Positions 35,773 through 45,642 of a stretch of 57,964 bases of DNA are shown piece after piece. How positions within the stretch are numbered: position 1 is the stretch's first letter; each line of letters opens with the position of its first letter. The position numbers were made by a program, and so were the translations under genes. The notes beneath the pieces are model-generated. The model was not told the origin of the DNA and made no database searches. It saw nothing but the letters and a program-made list of their open reading frames with translations. This DNA comes from Oceanospirillum maris DSM 6286. GTDB lineage: Bacteria; Pseudomonadota; Gammaproteobacteria; Pseudomonadales; Halomonadaceae. Where the stretch lies: contig NZ_AUGW01000022.1 in the NCBI RefSeq assembly GCF_000422865.1, positions 1-57,964 of the forward strand. The letters are read 5' to 3'.

Positions 35773-38646
35773 TTAGGCTGTCACTATCACTCGAACGCCC
35801 TCAATATTCACACGGGCATTCTCCAAGGCATCAGCTACAGCCATATATTCCAGCTCTAGTGCTTTTACCTCAATATCACGAATGGCAGGGTTTACCTCCC
35901 GCAGTGCTTTCATGCGTTGCAGCTCAGGGTAGAGCAGCGATTGCATTTTCAGCTGAGCATCTTCAACAATAGTTGGCAGAATCTCGTTGGCGCGATCTTC
36001 AGCCGTATCAATTAAGGTACGAATCTGCTCTTGACGTAATTTCACCACTTCACGAGAAGTCGCTTTTTTCAGGCGTTCCAGTTTTGGACTTAAGCCTTCA
36101 AAGCTAACTTTTTTACCCAAATCATTTCCCCGCTCATCCAGTAAGAAGCGCAGGGTCGTTGGCGGTAGGTAACGGCCAATTTGCAGATGCTTAGGCGCGG
36201 CACAGTGAATAGCGGCAACAATCTCTAACAATAGCGTACCTTCAGGCAGGGCTTTTGTTTTAAAGATGCTGACGGCGTTATTACCTAACGTACCAGAAAC
36301 AATCTGCTCCTGTAGGGCGCGAACAAATGGATGTTCCCAAGTGAAGAACTGTAGGTCTTCACGCACTAGGGCGTATTCCCGTCGAGTGGTCATGGAGAAG
36401 CCATCTTCATTATCTAAACCCGGAAGATCCGAGTTAAGCATGTGTTCGCCCGGTGTCAGATGCCAGCTTTGTTCACTGGTTTCTTCGGTATTAACACCGA
36501 AAATATCCAATGCGTTTTCTAGCCAGTTTTCTAGGGCTTCGGGATCATCTTGTTCTTCAATGGCATCAACCAGCTCTTGCGCTTCCTGCGGGCGACAGGC
36601 GTTACGCTCCAGCAAACGGTCACGGCCAGCCTGCATGGCTGCGTTCAGCTCCTGTCGGCGCTGATCAGTGGTTTCAATCAATTGCTGAAGACGTTCCGCA
36701 TCTTCACTGATAATGGCCTCTGCAACATCATCACCAAACTCAGCAAACAATGCAGAAGCCGCTGGGCAAGGAGCAGCAAACGCATTCAGGCCTTTATCAT
36801 ACCAGTCGAGTAGATCCTGCTGGCCTGATTCTTCAAAATAAGGCACGTGAATCTGAATATCATGCTGCTGACCAATACGATCCAAACGACCGATCCGCTG
36901 CTCTAGAAGATCAGGGTTAGATGGCAGATCAAACAAGATCAAATGACGGGCAAACTGGAAGTTACGCCCTTCGCTACCAATCTCAGAACAGATTAATATT
37001 GGTGGGCCAGCATCATGATCAGCAAACCAAGCCGCCGCACGATCACGCTCTAAAATGCTCAAGCCTTCATGAAAGGCTGGTGCGTGCAGGCCGGTTTCAT
37101 CTTTTAGGGCTTCAGACAGAGTAAGCGCTGTGGCCGCACTGTGGCAGATAAGTAAAGTTTTCTCATCTTTATGGGCGTCAAGATGGCTCAACAACCATTC
37201 AAATCGGCTATCAATTCCGGTCCAGTTGTCGGTGATAAGTGCATCATCAATAAACTGTTCAGGGCTTAAATGCGCCTGTAGTTCTGGCTCTGACATTTGG
37301 GCTTCGTAAGCTTCTGGCAATTCCTGCGGATGACGCTGCAATTGACGTTTTTTAAAGCCAGAAACCGTATCCCGAGTATTACGAAACAATACACGTCCCG
37401 TACCATGGCGATCCAGTAGCTGACCTTGTAGCTGTAGGCAAGCTGATATTTGCTGTTCAAGATCCGCTTCATCTTGTTCCAATAACTCAATTAGAGCTTG
37501 AGCATCAGATTCTGGCAGCAGACCGCGTAGCTGATTGATAACTTCGTCGCTGGCTGGCTCGCCATCGGCAATCATTTCTAGGGCCTCTACCGCTTCAGCA
37601 ATCGGCTGATATTGGCCTTCTTCCTGTTCAAACTGCTCAAAATCGTTATAGCGCTCTGGATCAAGTAAGCGCAGGCGAGCAAAGTGACTGGCTTTACCCA
37701 GCTGTTCTGGGGTCGCCGTCAGTAGTAAAAGGCCGGTAGTATCTTCTGCGAGTTTTTCAATGCACTGATAGGCCTGACTTGGCGCTTCTGGATGCCATTC
37801 AAGATGGTGCGCTTCATCGACCACCAGCATATCCCACTGGGCCGCTACAGCTTGTTCGTGCAGCTCTGGGTGATCAGTCAGTAGCTCTAGACTACAGATT
37901 ACCAATTGGGCTTGTTCAAAGGCATTCTGACCAGGGTACTGGGCGCAGCGTTCGTAATCGAACAGGCTAAACTGCAAGTTGAAACGACGCAGCATCTCAA
38001 CCAACCACTGATTCTGAAGTGATTCTGGCACCACAATCAAGATACGGTTCGCATTACCGGTTAACCATTGGCGGTGTAGAATCAAGCCCGCTTCTACGGT
38101 TTTACCCAGTCCCACTTCATCCGCTAGCAAAACCCGTGGCGCATAACGACGAGCAACACTATGGGCGATATATAGCTGATGCGGGATCAGTGCCATACGG
38201 GCACCAGACAAGCCTTGAATAGCCGCACGGTTCTGATGATCGCTTTGTACCAACGTACGATAACGCAAGTTGAACCAGTCATTGCGATCGATCTGGCCCG
38301 TTAAAAGCCGGTCTTTCGCTTTTTGCAGACTTAGATGGTTGCTCAGATGCGTTTCTGGCAACTCTTTCTCGTTACCCTCAACATCAACACAGATATAGAT
38401 CAGCAAGCCGTCATTTTCTATCGCAGTTGCGACGATAAATCGCTGGTTGTCATGACTTTCAATCTGGTCACCGGATGAAAAAGAAACACGTGTTAAGGGC
38501 GCAGAGCGCGTCGCATACACACGGGTCTCCCCCGACGCAGGAAACAGTACGGTTACGCTTCGCATCTCACAGGTCAGAATTGTCCCTAATCCTAAGTCGC
38601 TCTCTGCGTCACTGATCCATCGTTGTCCGGGAATGTAGGGCAGCAT
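35773..38646 (-). CDS. rapA: RNA polymerase-associated ATPase RapA
   Basis: RapA (HepA) is a Swi2/Snf2 ATPase that binds RNA polymerase and helps recycle it after transcription. The 957 residues are typical. Two N-terminal Tudor-like folds (about 1-110) begin with the family start PYIPGQRWISDAESDLGLG. The helicase domain has Walker A ADEVGLGKTVEAGLI near residue 176 and DEAH near 277. The C-terminal helicase half has CSEIGSEGRNFQFARHL and LEQRIGRLDRIGQ. A C-terminal RapA_C domain completes it. It is convergent with the HD-GYP-like gene and appears to be transcribed alone. Confidence 0.98.
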   Translation of the reverse strand: MLPYIPGQRWISDAESDLGLGTILTCEMRSVTVLFPASGETRVYATRSAPLTRVSFSSGDQIESHDNQRFIVATAIENDGLLIYICVDVEGNEKELPETHLSNHLSLQKAKDRLLTGQIDRNDWFNLRYRTLVQSDHQNRAAIQGLSGARMALIPHQLYIAHSVARRYAPRVLLADEVGLGKTVEAGLILHRQWLTGNANRILIVVPESLQNQWLVEMLRRFNLQFSLFDYERCAQYPGQNAFEQAQLVICSLELLTDHPELHEQAVAAQWDMLVVDEAHHLEWHPEAPSQAYQCIEKLAEDTTGLLLLTATPEQLGKASHFARLRLLDPERYNDFEQFEQEEGQYQPIAEAVEALEMIADGEPASDEVINQLRGLLPESDAQALIELLEQDEADLEQQISACLQLQGQLLDRHGTGRVLFRNTRDTVSGFKKRQLQRHPQELPEAYEAQMSEPELQAHLSPEQFIDDALITDNWTGIDSRFEWLLSHLDAHKDEKTLLICHSAATALTLSEALKDETGLHAPAFHEGLSILERDRAAAWFADHDAGPPILICSEIGSEGRNFQFARHLILFDLPSNPDLLEQRIGRLDRIGQQHDIQIHVPYFEESGQQDLLDWYDKGLNAFAAPCPAASALFAEFGDDVAEAIISEDAERLQQLIETTDQRRQELNAAMQAGRDRLLERNACRPQEAQELVDAIEEQDDPEALENWLENALDIFGVNTEETSEQSWHLTPGEHMLNSDLPGLDNEDGFSMTTRREYALVREDLQFFTWEHPFVRALQEQIVSGTLGNNAVSIFKTKALPEGTLLLEIVAAIHCAAPKHLQIGRYLPPTTLRFLLDERGNDLGKKVSFEGLSPKLERLKKATSREVVKLRQEQIRTLIDTAEDRANEILPTIVEDAQLKMQSLLYPELQRMKALREVNPAIRDIEVKALELEYMAVADALENARVNIEGVRVIVTA

Positions 38647-38760
38647 GCATACCTCTTTTTAAGTGATCTTTTGAGTGATAATGGGTCGTAATAGGTGGCA
38701 AAAAAAGGGCATTATGGTAACGGATTTACTCGGCAATCCCTAGCGGTTTAAAGCTTAGAA

Positions 38761-39606
38761 TCAATTGGGCGCTATGGCTTGAGCCATCTCCCGTAAGCGG
38801 GCGTGGTTTAGCTCTCCGATATGACTGTCGATAAGCAGCCCCTCTTTATAGGCAAGCGTAATAGGTAAACCTGGGCCTTGTACGGCTTGAATCAGGCTCT
38901 GTTTTGGGTCTAGCAAAATCAGGCTTTCAGGAATGGGGTCGTCATTCGTTTCAATAAAGCGCGTAATTTGTAAGCTAGACTCTCCTTGATTAACAAGCCA
39001 CACCTGCACATCTGGATGCTCATTCGCAAAACGGACAAGACTTGGCATCTCCCGTCGGCAAGGCCCGCACCAGCTAGCCCAAATATTTAAGATAACAGCG
39101 CCTTTTTGCTTATTCAGCACCACTGTTTTAGGGGTTTCACTTGATGGATTAAGCGTTAATAGCGTTAAGTCGGGGATCTGCTGAGGGGTATTTGGGCTTA
39201 GCGGGGCATTTATACTAAGAACAAGCCAAAATAGGGTACAGCCCGTTAGCCAGCCAAGAGCGAATAAAAGTGCTTTTTTATGCTGAAACAATAAATAGCC
39301 ACTTACGGCAGCCGAGCTCAATAATGCACCGATAATTGAATAGCCCGGTTGCCAAAAATAGAGCACGGACAATAGATCATGCCGATAGCTATCAAAGTGC
39401 ATCAGCACATAGACGAGACGCCCACCGATAAGCCCAAACCAAAGACACTGCTGAGCCCAACGGGATAGTTCTAAGGATGCTCCTCGCTTTTTTAATTGCC
39501 ATTGCGCCAGTTCAGCTCCTGCAAAAAAAAGCAGAACAGAGGTGATCAAGTAGATCACCTTGGCAGATAACATAAAGGGACCGGGACCGAGAGCGATAGC
39601 ATCCAT
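38761..39606 (-). CDS. Lgt-like membrane domain fused to a TlpA-type thioredoxin
   Basis: About 281 residues in two parts. Residues 1-130 hold four hydrophobic segments and a stretch, FGLIGGRLVYVLMHFDSYR followed by FWQPGYSIIGALL, that resembles the core of prolipoprotein diacylglyceryl transferase (GGRLGYVLFY, WxGGMSFHG). The conserved His is absent, so Lgt activity is unlikely. Residues 145-281 form a TlpA/ResA thioredoxin with active site WASWCGPCRREMPSLV near residues 177-192, which would face the periplasm. It likely reduces or transfers disulfides. The DsbG-like gene lies just upstream (88-base gap) on the same strand, suggesting a pair. The Lgt resemblance is my reading. Confidence 0.75.
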   Translation of the reverse strand: MDAIALGPGPFMLSAKVIYLITSVLLFFAGAELAQWQLKKRGASLELSRWAQQCLWFGLIGGRLVYVLMHFDSYRHDLLSVLYFWQPGYSIIGALLSSAAVSGYLLFQHKKALLFALGWLTGCTLFWLVLSINAPLSPNTPQQIPDLTLLTLNPSSETPKTVVLNKQKGAVILNIWASWCGPCRREMPSLVRFANEHPDVQVWLVNQGESSLQITRFIETNDDPIPESLILLDPKQSLIQAVQGPGLPITLAYKEGLLIDSHIGELNHARLREMAQAIAPN

Positions 39607-39693
39607 GCAGTTTTAACTCCCTTCTGTTCTTTGGTTTATACTCTTTTTTTACGACTCTTTCTTTATACTATTCTTCTATTTTTTGACTTTTTC

Positions 39694-40758
39694 TTAGCGA
39701 AAACGGAACAATCTAGGGTCTGTCTGCGGTTGCTCTGGCAGGCCGGTGATATGAGAAAAGTCATCCAATTTCGGCATGCCGCTGCGAATATTAAGCTCGC
39801 CGTTATCATCCTGCCAAACTAAGCCTGGCGTGCCTTGAATACCAAAGCGCTGCATCAGCTTCATATTATTCTGCAATTGACGACGAGCGCTTTCTTTAAC
39901 CGAGGTCTGGAGCTGCTCTTCGGTATTGAACAAGCGCATACTTTCTGCCAGCGCATTTTCTGGGCTGCTGTCCTGCAAAATTGCAGCGGCTTTATCGCGA
40001 CTTTCAGGGCTTAAGAAAGCCACCGGAACCCAGCGAACCTCAATCCCTTTATCCATATAAGGCTGAAATGCTTGCCATGCGAGATGACAAAAAGGGCAGC
40101 TTGGGTCGAAGAAGGCATAGACTACACGATGAGGTTTCTGCTGCTCTGCCGGTGCGGCAAGTTCAGCTTCATCACTGTCTGAGTTATCAACAGTTTGGCC
40201 ACTATTGTCTAATTTATCGCTAGTTTCGTCACCATTAGATTCGCCACTAGCATCGCTTCCCGTGCTTGATGCTGAATCAGGAAGGCTCTGCTCTTCCGGC
40301 ATGCCAATACTGATAAAAGTAGTATCTTCTAGCAAAGAAAAATCAGGTTTCGGGAAATATTGCTGAGCATACAGCTCAGAAAGATTGGTGCCAGCTTCAT
40401 TAATTAAGGCACCAGAAATAAGAGTGCGATGGTCAGGAGTGGTGTACACCAAGGTAAACTGATCGTCTAATGACAAGACCCAACCGGTTAGCTCAGATTC
40501 CGCTTTAAACCGGCTTTCCAGCGCCATGCCTTGAGCGATAGCACGGGTAATAGGCAACGGCAATTCAAGCATACTTTCATTGCCCACATTATTCAGAGCT
40601 GCATTATCGGAACCTGCAGGCAACACGTTGGAATCAGAGGTAGAATTAGCTACTTGAGTCTCCGAAGAGGTATCCGCAGCATTGATATTGGCTTGGGCGA
40701 TGGGTACTTCAATCATAGCCAAAGTAAACGCTATAGCAAAAAATGTTGTTCTGTACAT
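39694..40758 (-). CDS. DsbG/DsbC-like periplasmic thiol-disulfide protein with acidic linker
   Basis: The 354 residues begin with a signal peptide (MYRTTFFAIAFTLAM to Ala-Gln-Ala near 23). A DsbC/DsbG-like dimerisation part follows (about 60-150), then a Ser/Asp/Glu-rich insertion (about 155-205), then a thioredoxin fold with active site FFDPSCPFCHLAW near residue 220. The CPFC pair and cis-Pro region GIQGTPGLVWQ support an isomerase or reductase of DsbG type. The low-complexity insertion is unusual; the normal family length is about 250. It is the first of two genes with the Lgt-like thioredoxin fusion, which may keep it reduced; this is inference. Confidence 0.8.
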   Translation of the reverse strand: MYRTTFFAIAFTLAMIEVPIAQANINAADTSSETQVANSTSDSNVLPAGSDNAALNNVGNESMLELPLPITRAIAQGMALESRFKAESELTGWVLSLDDQFTLVYTTPDHRTLISGALINEAGTNLSELYAQQYFPKPDFSLLEDTTFISIGMPEEQSLPDSASSTGSDASGESNGDETSDKLDNSGQTVDNSDSDEAELAAPAEQQKPHRVVYAFFDPSCPFCHLAWQAFQPYMDKGIEVRWVPVAFLSPESRDKAAAILQDSSPENALAESMRLFNTEEQLQTSVKESARRQLQNNMKLMQRFGIQGTPGLVWQDDNGELNIRSGMPKLDDFSHITGLPEQPQTDPRLFRFR

Positions 40759-40902
40759 GTCGCAGCCATATTGTGTGAATGTGAAACAATTATTTATTGT
40801 GAGTGTCGAGCAATAATGATGTGCATTGTAATTGATCCTGAATCAGAACGCAGTCTGTCCCTAGGGTTCCCCTTGAATAAACAATTATGGATGGAGGTTT
40901 GA

Positions 40903-41103
40903 ATGAATGAAAGTTTAAGGCTTGCGGCCATCGCCAGCCAGTTAATCGGCTTTATCATTATTTTTCTTATGCGAACGTACGAGATTGATGCCGTTTGGCA
41001 AGGTGTCGTTTTAATACTGATGCTGCTGTCCGCACTGGCTATTTGGCTGGTTAAACGTTACCAAAAGAATAAAAAGTTATTGGAAAAAAAGCAGTCTAAA
41101 TAA
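40903..41103 (+). CDS. Small two-helix membrane protein, unknown
   Basis: A 66-residue protein with two membrane segments (about 8-23 and 32-50) separated by a short acidic loop (RTYEIDAVWQ), then a Lys-rich tail (KRYQKNKKLLEKKQSK). The start has a strong GGAGG site 5 bases away. It is divergent from the DsbG-like gene and precedes holD. No family was recognised; small proteins of this kind often accompany transporters or respiratory enzymes, but no such partner is next to it. Confidence 0.65.
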   Translation: MNESLRLAAIASQLIGFIIIFLMRTYEIDAVWQGVVLILMLLSALAIWLVKRYQKNKKLLEKKQSK

Positions 41104-41192
41104 GAACAAAGATACATTCCAGAGCGGATGGCTTATATATGGGGCAGACAGGTATAATGCCCATCGCTTTTTTTGCAGCCACCTAACATTAC

Positions 41193-42011
41193 ATGTTCCA
41201 TATCAAAGGGATTTTTAGTCTTGTGATCAATGAAAACCAACGGCTCGATTACCTCAACCAGCTCGGCGTTGTCAGCTGGATGCCTCGGCAGCCCCTGTCG
41301 GGCGCAAAGCCGTCTGAAATTTTCTACCATGAGGCACCTAAAAAAGCATCCCCTTTATCCCTATTACGCCCTAGAACAGATGGGGAAACTGAAGGTACCG
41401 CGCCCAAAAAAACCGTATCTAGCAATACAGCAGAAAGCGTTGCAGCGGTTACCGAGCCTGCCAGTGTTTTATCCAGAGCGTCGAACCCTCCCAATATAAA
41501 AACGAGCACAAAGTCAGATGCGACTGAGGCAGCGATGGATGCATTAGCCGTCCAAGACCGTGTGAATCGTGTACCCGAGCATCTACAACTGGCCTTTATT
41601 CGCCAACAGGGAAACCGTCCTTTAATTGTCAGTCATTTTGGTGATCGCGGTGACTCAGAGTATTCATTCTTACCCTTAAGCCAGTCCATGCTGCAGTTTA
41701 TGGGGTTTAGTGAACCACTAGTAAGCTTGCCCTTTGTTTGGCCGTTAGCAGGTAGGTCACCGGTCTGTCGAGAACAGGAGTTTGTTCAGGTTTTTCGCGC
41801 ACTACTTGGCGGGGCTCGATTAGGCTGCCAGGCCAACCAAGAATGCTGGTGGTTCGGCGATCTGCCCGAGCTAATCGCTGAAAGTGAGAACCTGCTAAAT
41901 ATCACACTGCACCACCCTTGCAGCCTAACCGGAGTGATGACCAGCGGCAAAGAAAAGCAAGCCGTACTCTACCAATTGTTAGCATTAAAGAATAAGGCTC
42001 AACCAGAATGA
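41193..42011 (+). CDS. holD: DNA polymerase III psi subunit, HolD-like, extended
   Basis: HolD links the chi subunit to the clamp loader. The N-terminal motif NQRLDYLNQLGVVSWMPRQP matches the chi-binding peptide of E. coli HolD (RRDWQLQQLGITQWSLRRP). The C-terminal region WWFGDLPELIAESENLL and its place directly before rimI, as in E. coli, support the call. A Ser/Thr/Ala-rich region (about 50-125) that E. coli HolD lacks extends it to 272 residues, about twice the normal size. The start is uncertain: ATG 41193 or GTG 41223, which has AAAGGGA about 11 bases upstream. The stop overlaps the rimI start (ATGA). Confidence 0.7.
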   Translation: MFHIKGIFSLVINENQRLDYLNQLGVVSWMPRQPLSGAKPSEIFYHEAPKKASPLSLLRPRTDGETEGTAPKKTVSSNTAESVAAVTEPASVLSRASNPPNIKTSTKSDATEAAMDALAVQDRVNRVPEHLQLAFIRQQGNRPLIVSHFGDRGDSEYSFLPLSQSMLQFMGFSEPLVSLPFVWPLAGRSPVCREQEFVQVFRALLGGARLGCQANQECWWFGDLPELIAESENLLNITLHHPCSLTGVMTSGKEKQAVLYQLLALKNKAQPE

Positions 42012-42472
42012 AAAAGATCCGTGAAGTTGGCATTCTCGAACTGGACAAAGTAATGCTAATCGAAAGGGCTGCCCATTTAACGCCGTGGACTCGGCTAATG
42101 TTCGAATTAGGGCTGCAAAGAAGCGATACGTTATTAGGCGTTTATATCCAAGAACGTTTAGTGGGTTATGCCATGCTGCAGAAGATAGCCGATGAATGGC
42201 ATCTGCACAACATTGCGGTGCAGGATACCTTGCAAGGGCAGGGCATTGGGCGATTTCTTTTGGAGGCGGTTATTGAAGAGGCAAAACAGCAGAACCTAGC
42301 GCTCATTTTGTTAGAAGTGCGCGAAAGTAATGCGCCAGCTCGACACCTTTACCGTCAGCTAGGCTTTACCGAAGATGGTGTGCGTAAAGGGTATTACACC
42401 GTTCCCGGTCAGGAACGAGAAGATGCTGTACTGATGTCCTGCGACCTGAATCGTTTAAGCTTGCCATCATAA
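42008..42472 (+). CDS. rimI: Ribosomal protein S18-alanine N-acetyltransferase RimI
   Basis: A GNAT acetyltransferase of 154 residues that acetylates the N-terminal Ala of ribosomal protein S18. The acetyl-CoA loop is LHNIAVQDTLQGQGIGRFLL near residues 66-85. RESNAPARHLYRQLGFTEDG with a following YYT motif is the conserved RimI end. It overlaps holD by four bases and is followed by a terminator, the usual holD-rimI arrangement. Confidence 0.92.
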   Translation: MKKIREVGILELDKVMLIERAAHLTPWTRLMFELGLQRSDTLLGVYIQERLVGYAMLQKIADEWHLHNIAVQDTLQGQGIGRFLLEAVIEEAKQQNLALILLEVRESNAPARHLYRQLGFTEDGVRKGYYTVPGQEREDAVLMSCDLNRLSLPS

Positions 42473-42509
42473 GCATCAATAAATATCGGTCAAACCGGAA
42501 TTCTTTGCA

Positions 42510-42550
42510 AAAAACACCGGCTTTTTTGAAATTAAAGTACCGGTGTTTTT
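42510..42550. terminator. Bidirectional terminator between rimI and zapB
   Basis: AAAAACACCGG pairs with CCGGTGTTTTT across a 19-base loop. The T- and A-runs on both sides let it stop rimI (plus) and zapB (minus). Confidence 0.75.
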
Positions 42551-42600
42551 ATTCAGTTACTTATAAAAAAGCAACTAAGTGAGCAACCTTTAAGAACTCG

Positions 42601-43086
42601 TTAGTAGCTACCCGAATTCTTAAGCGCGCCATCTTCAGTATCATCGGTCATTTCAGCAAAATCTTGTTCAAATGCTTGGTTCGCTAATGTTTCTTCCGCG
42701 CCGCCTTCCGCATCATCATCTTCAAAACTTAGTTCAGCGTCATCTTCTGCAAAACCTAAGTCATCAAGATCATCTTCAAGGCTATGGCTAGCACCTTCAA
42801 GTTCTGCTCCGTTATCTTCTAGAGACTCTAAATTGTCATTTAGCTCTAAGTTATCATCTAATTCTAGGCTCGCTTCATCGTCTAACGGCGAATCTGCATC
42901 CTCAGCACTACCAATAAGGTCAAATTTGCCTAACAGCTCAGACAAACGACCTCCCCATGCATCTTTCTCTGCTGATAATTCAGCGTTTTCTTCCTTGAGC
43001 TGCTCAATTTCTGCTTTAAGGCTCTCAATAGTGCCTACTGCTGATTGAACACGTTTTTCTAATTCGTTTAGCAGATCCAGACTCAT
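42601..43086 (-). CDS. zapB: Cell-division protein ZapB with an acidic C-terminal extension
   Basis: ZapB is a coiled-coil protein that supports the Z-ring through ZapA. The start SLDLLNELEKRVQSAVGTI and the heptads IESLKAEIEQLKEENAELSAE match E. coli ZapB (SLELLEKLEKKVQQAVDTI). The usual length is about 80. Here an acidic tail of about 85 residues follows (about 77-161), rich in Asp, Glu, Leu and Ser with repeated LELDDN/LELNDN units. The ATG at 43084-43086 has AGGAG upstream; the longer frame has no coding support. The tail may be a flexible ligand for another division protein; this is speculation. Confidence 0.85.
   Translation of the reverse strand: MSLDLLNELEKRVQSAVGTIESLKAEIEQLKEENAELSAEKDAWGGRLSELLGKFDLIGSAEDADSPLDDEASLELDDNLELNDNLESLEDNGAELEGASHSLEDDLDDLGFAEDDAELSFEDDDAEGGAEETLANQAFEQDFAEMTDDTEDGALKNSGSY
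42827..42862 (-). repeat. 18-bp repeat in the zapB tail, two copies
   Basis: Two adjacent 18-base units (TCTAAATTGTCATTTAGC and TCTAAGTTATCATCTAAT on the plus strand) encode LELDDN-LELNDN-like repeats in the acidic tail. Confidence 0.65.
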
Positions 43087-43231
43087 ATTTAACACTCCTA
43101 GTACTTGGTGTGGAGAAGCATTTATCCACAATGCGCTTTCATGATGTAACGTATCACAGTAATTTAAACCATTATAGAAGTAAGTGCTTCGCGGAAAAAG
43201 CAGGTTTTCTCTTATCTGTGGAGAAGGTCCG

Positions 43232-44860
43232 CTAAACTTTAAAGCGGGATACCATTGAATGCAGTTCCGCAGAGAGTAGTGATAACTCTTCGCTGGCAGC
43301 TGCAGTCTGGTGAGATGCAGCAGTAGAATCCCGACCCACTTCCGCAATATTGACCACGCTTTGGTTCATTTCATCTGCTGTAGCACTTTGCTCTTCAACA
43401 GCGGTAGCAATTTGACTGTTCATATCGCTGATCAGAGTGACATGATGCGTGACTTGTGCCAATGCTGCACTGGTTTTAGCTGTTTGTGCCAAACCCGCCT
43501 TGGCTCGTTCTTGGCTGCGACCCATAACGATTGTTGCATCTCGGCTACCTTCTTGCACCCGAACAATGACCTCTTCAATCTCTTGAGTCGACGCTTGGGT
43601 TTTCTGTGCTAGGCTGCGGACCTCATCAGCAACAACAGCAAAACCTCGCCCTTGTTCGCCCGCTCGTGCAGCCTCAATGGCGGCATTAAGTGCCAGAAGG
43701 TTAGTCTGCTCGGCAATACCCTTGATAACATCAATAACAACAGCAATGTTCTGCGCTTCAGCCTCAAGAGATGCGACGACCGCCGCTGCATTTTCGACCT
43801 CTTCAGCAAGCGATTGAATGATACGATTATTTTCCTGCAGAATCTGATCGCCATTCTCTGATTCTGAACGTGTTGTTTGGGCTGCAGTTTCGGCTTCTGC
43901 TGCGTGGCGAGCTATCTCTTGTATCGTCGCAACCATCTCATTCATAGCGGTAGCAACATGGTCGGTTTCAGCTTGCTGACGAATCATGCCATCACTAGTA
44001 TGCTGGCTGGCCTGAGCCAGATTACCCGCTTCCTGCGATACCTGATTTACAGACTGGAATACCTGCTGAACCAACTGTTGAAACTGAGACATCATCGCAT
44101 TAACAGCTTGACCAATCTGAGCGACCTCATCACTGCCATTAGTGTTGACCCGTAAAGAAAGATCGTGGTTTTTTTCAATATTATTGATTGTATCGCGCAT
44201 AGCCGTTAGCGGACCTGTAATCGCACGAGCCACCAGCATGCCGAGTCCTACAACAGCCAAAACAATAATAAATAGCCCGATAGCTACCATGATAATATTG
44301 GTATGGTAGCTTTCTTTTAATATCTGTCTCTGTTCACCGGCAATACGTAGCTGTAGGTTGATCAGTTCAGTAACTTTATCGACGATAGGGTCAACCGTCT
44401 CGTAAAGCTCACCGTCAAAACCGTTCAGTTGGTTTGGGACTGTTCCGCTGAGGCTGCTCAGGTAGCTGCGTAGCTTAACAATTGACTGATCGGCAGGTTT
44501 AAAAAGTTGTTCTGCTTCTTTAACGAGTTGGGCCTCTTCGCTGGTTAACTGAGTTGAAGTGTAAAGCTTCCAATTTTCTTCAATATCTTTGGTGGCGCTA
44601 TCGATCCCGGCAATAGCTTCCTGTGCTGTCATCAGGCCAGCATTGGCTTTGTTTACGGCATCAATAATAAACACAGCATAATCGACACTGATCTCATAGA
44701 GATGCTTAAGGGGGACAACCCTATCTTCATAGATAGTATCAACGCCCTCATCGAAGTGATCCAGTTCGTTTCTTGCCATAAGAAACAGTGCCAGCAACCC
44801 CACAATAGGGATGGCAAGCATTAATGCCAGCTTCCTGCCTACAGATAATTGGCTTAGCAT
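43232..44860 (-). CDS. Methyl-accepting chemotaxis protein with four-helix-bundle sensor
   Basis: A chemoreceptor of 542 residues. A membrane segment (about 8-28), a periplasmic four-helix-bundle sensor (about 30-185), a second membrane segment (about 190-212), a HAMP domain (about 213-265), and the cytoplasmic domain with [20 protein letters not shown] near residue 390. The C-terminus [11 protein letters not shown] has no CheR-tethering NWETF-type motif. It stands alone between zapB and trmL. The ligand is unknown. Confidence 0.93.
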   Translation of the reverse strand: MLSQLSVGRKLALMLAIPIVGLLALFLMARNELDHFDEGVDTIYEDRVVPLKHLYEISVDYAVFIIDAVNKANAGLMTAQEAIAGIDSATKDIEENWKLYTSTQLTSEEAQLVKEAEQLFKPADQSIVKLRSYLSSLSGTVPNQLNGFDGELYETVDPIVDKVTELINLQLRIAGEQRQILKESYHTNIIMVAIGLFIIVLAVVGLGMLVARAITGPLTAMRDTINNIEKNHDLSLRVNTNGSDEVAQIGQAVNAMMSQFQQLVQQVFQSVNQVSQEAGNLAQASQHTSDGMIRQQAETDHVATAMNEMVATIQEIARHAAEAETAAQTTRSESENGDQILQENNRIIQSLAEEVENAAAVVASLEAEAQNIAVVIDVIKGIAEQTNLLALNAAIEAARAGEQGRGFAVVADEVRSLAQKTQASTQEIEEVIVRVQEGSRDATIVMGRSQERAKAGLAQTAKTSAALAQVTHHVTLISDMNSQIATAVEEQSATADEMNQSVVNIAEVGRDSTAASHQTAAASEELSLLSAELHSMVSRFKV

Positions 44861-45084
44861 AATCAGATTCCTCGGGTAATTTGGGCTTGCAATGCCTTTT
44901 GCCCTAATTTAGCGGATGCTGCTTGATTTTTCTATATGTAACAATATGTATTTATTTTATGTGCTTTTGTTTCTAAGAGCTAGTTCATAATAGCAATAGA
45001 TGAGTAGTGATTAAGTAATCACTGTTTAAACCGTTCGTTCAGTGCTTTATTGAGTAAGGCTGAACCCGTATTGGAGAGAAATAG

Positions 45085-45549
45085 ATGTTTGAATTAGCGC
45101 TTTATGAGCCTGAGATCGCCCCGAATACAGGGAATATTATTCGATTATGTGCCAATACAGGATGTCGCTTACATCTGATTGAACCATTAGGCTTTGATCT
45201 GGAAGAGAAAAAGCTACGTCGTGCGGGTCTCGATTATCACGATTTAGCTCGGGTAACGCGCTACTCAGACTTTGAAACCTTTGCTAAAGCAATGGAAGGT
45301 AAGCGAGTATTTCCCTGCACCACCAAGGCCAAGGGATACCCTTCTGATATGCAGTTTAAGGCCGGTGATGTGCTGTTATTTGGCCCAGAAACCCGTGGTT
45401 TACCTAATGAGGTTTTAAGTTTGTTTGATCAAAGCCAATGGCTGCGTATCCCCATGATGAAGACAAGCCGAAGCTTAAACTTGTCTAATGCCGTATCTGT
45501 AATCACATACGAGGCTTGGCGGCAGATGAGTTTTAAAGGGGCAATCTAA
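45085..45549 (+). CDS. trmL: tRNA (cytidine/uridine-34-2'-O)-methyltransferase TrmL
   Basis: A SPOUT enzyme that 2'-O-methylates the wobble base of tRNA-Leu isoacceptors. The 154 residues are the normal compact size. The motifs are clear: [20 protein letters not shown] near the start, [11 protein letters not shown], and [20 protein letters not shown], forming the trefoil-knot cofactor site. The ATG has GGAGAG upstream. It is divergent from the chemoreceptor gene. Confidence 0.96.
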   Translation: MFELALYEPEIAPNTGNIIRLCANTGCRLHLIEPLGFDLEEKKLRRAGLDYHDLARVTRYSDFETFAKAMEGKRVFPCTTKAKGYPSDMQFKAGDVLLFGPETRGLPNEVLSLFDQSQWLRIPMMKTSRSLNLSNAVSVITYEAWRQMSFKGAI

Positions 45550-45642
45550 ATTCAGGTTTTTTGTAAAAAACCTTCCAAAATAGCCTTATATTCTAGGGTA
45601 TGCATGGAAGGTTATATGCGAGGTTTAGCGATAACAGAAGTA

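Noticed and set aside
45554-45573. A hairpin after trmL (AGGTTTTTT with AAAAAACCT)
   Set aside because: The stem is A/T-rich, the loop too tight, and no T-run follows, so it is not listed as a terminator.
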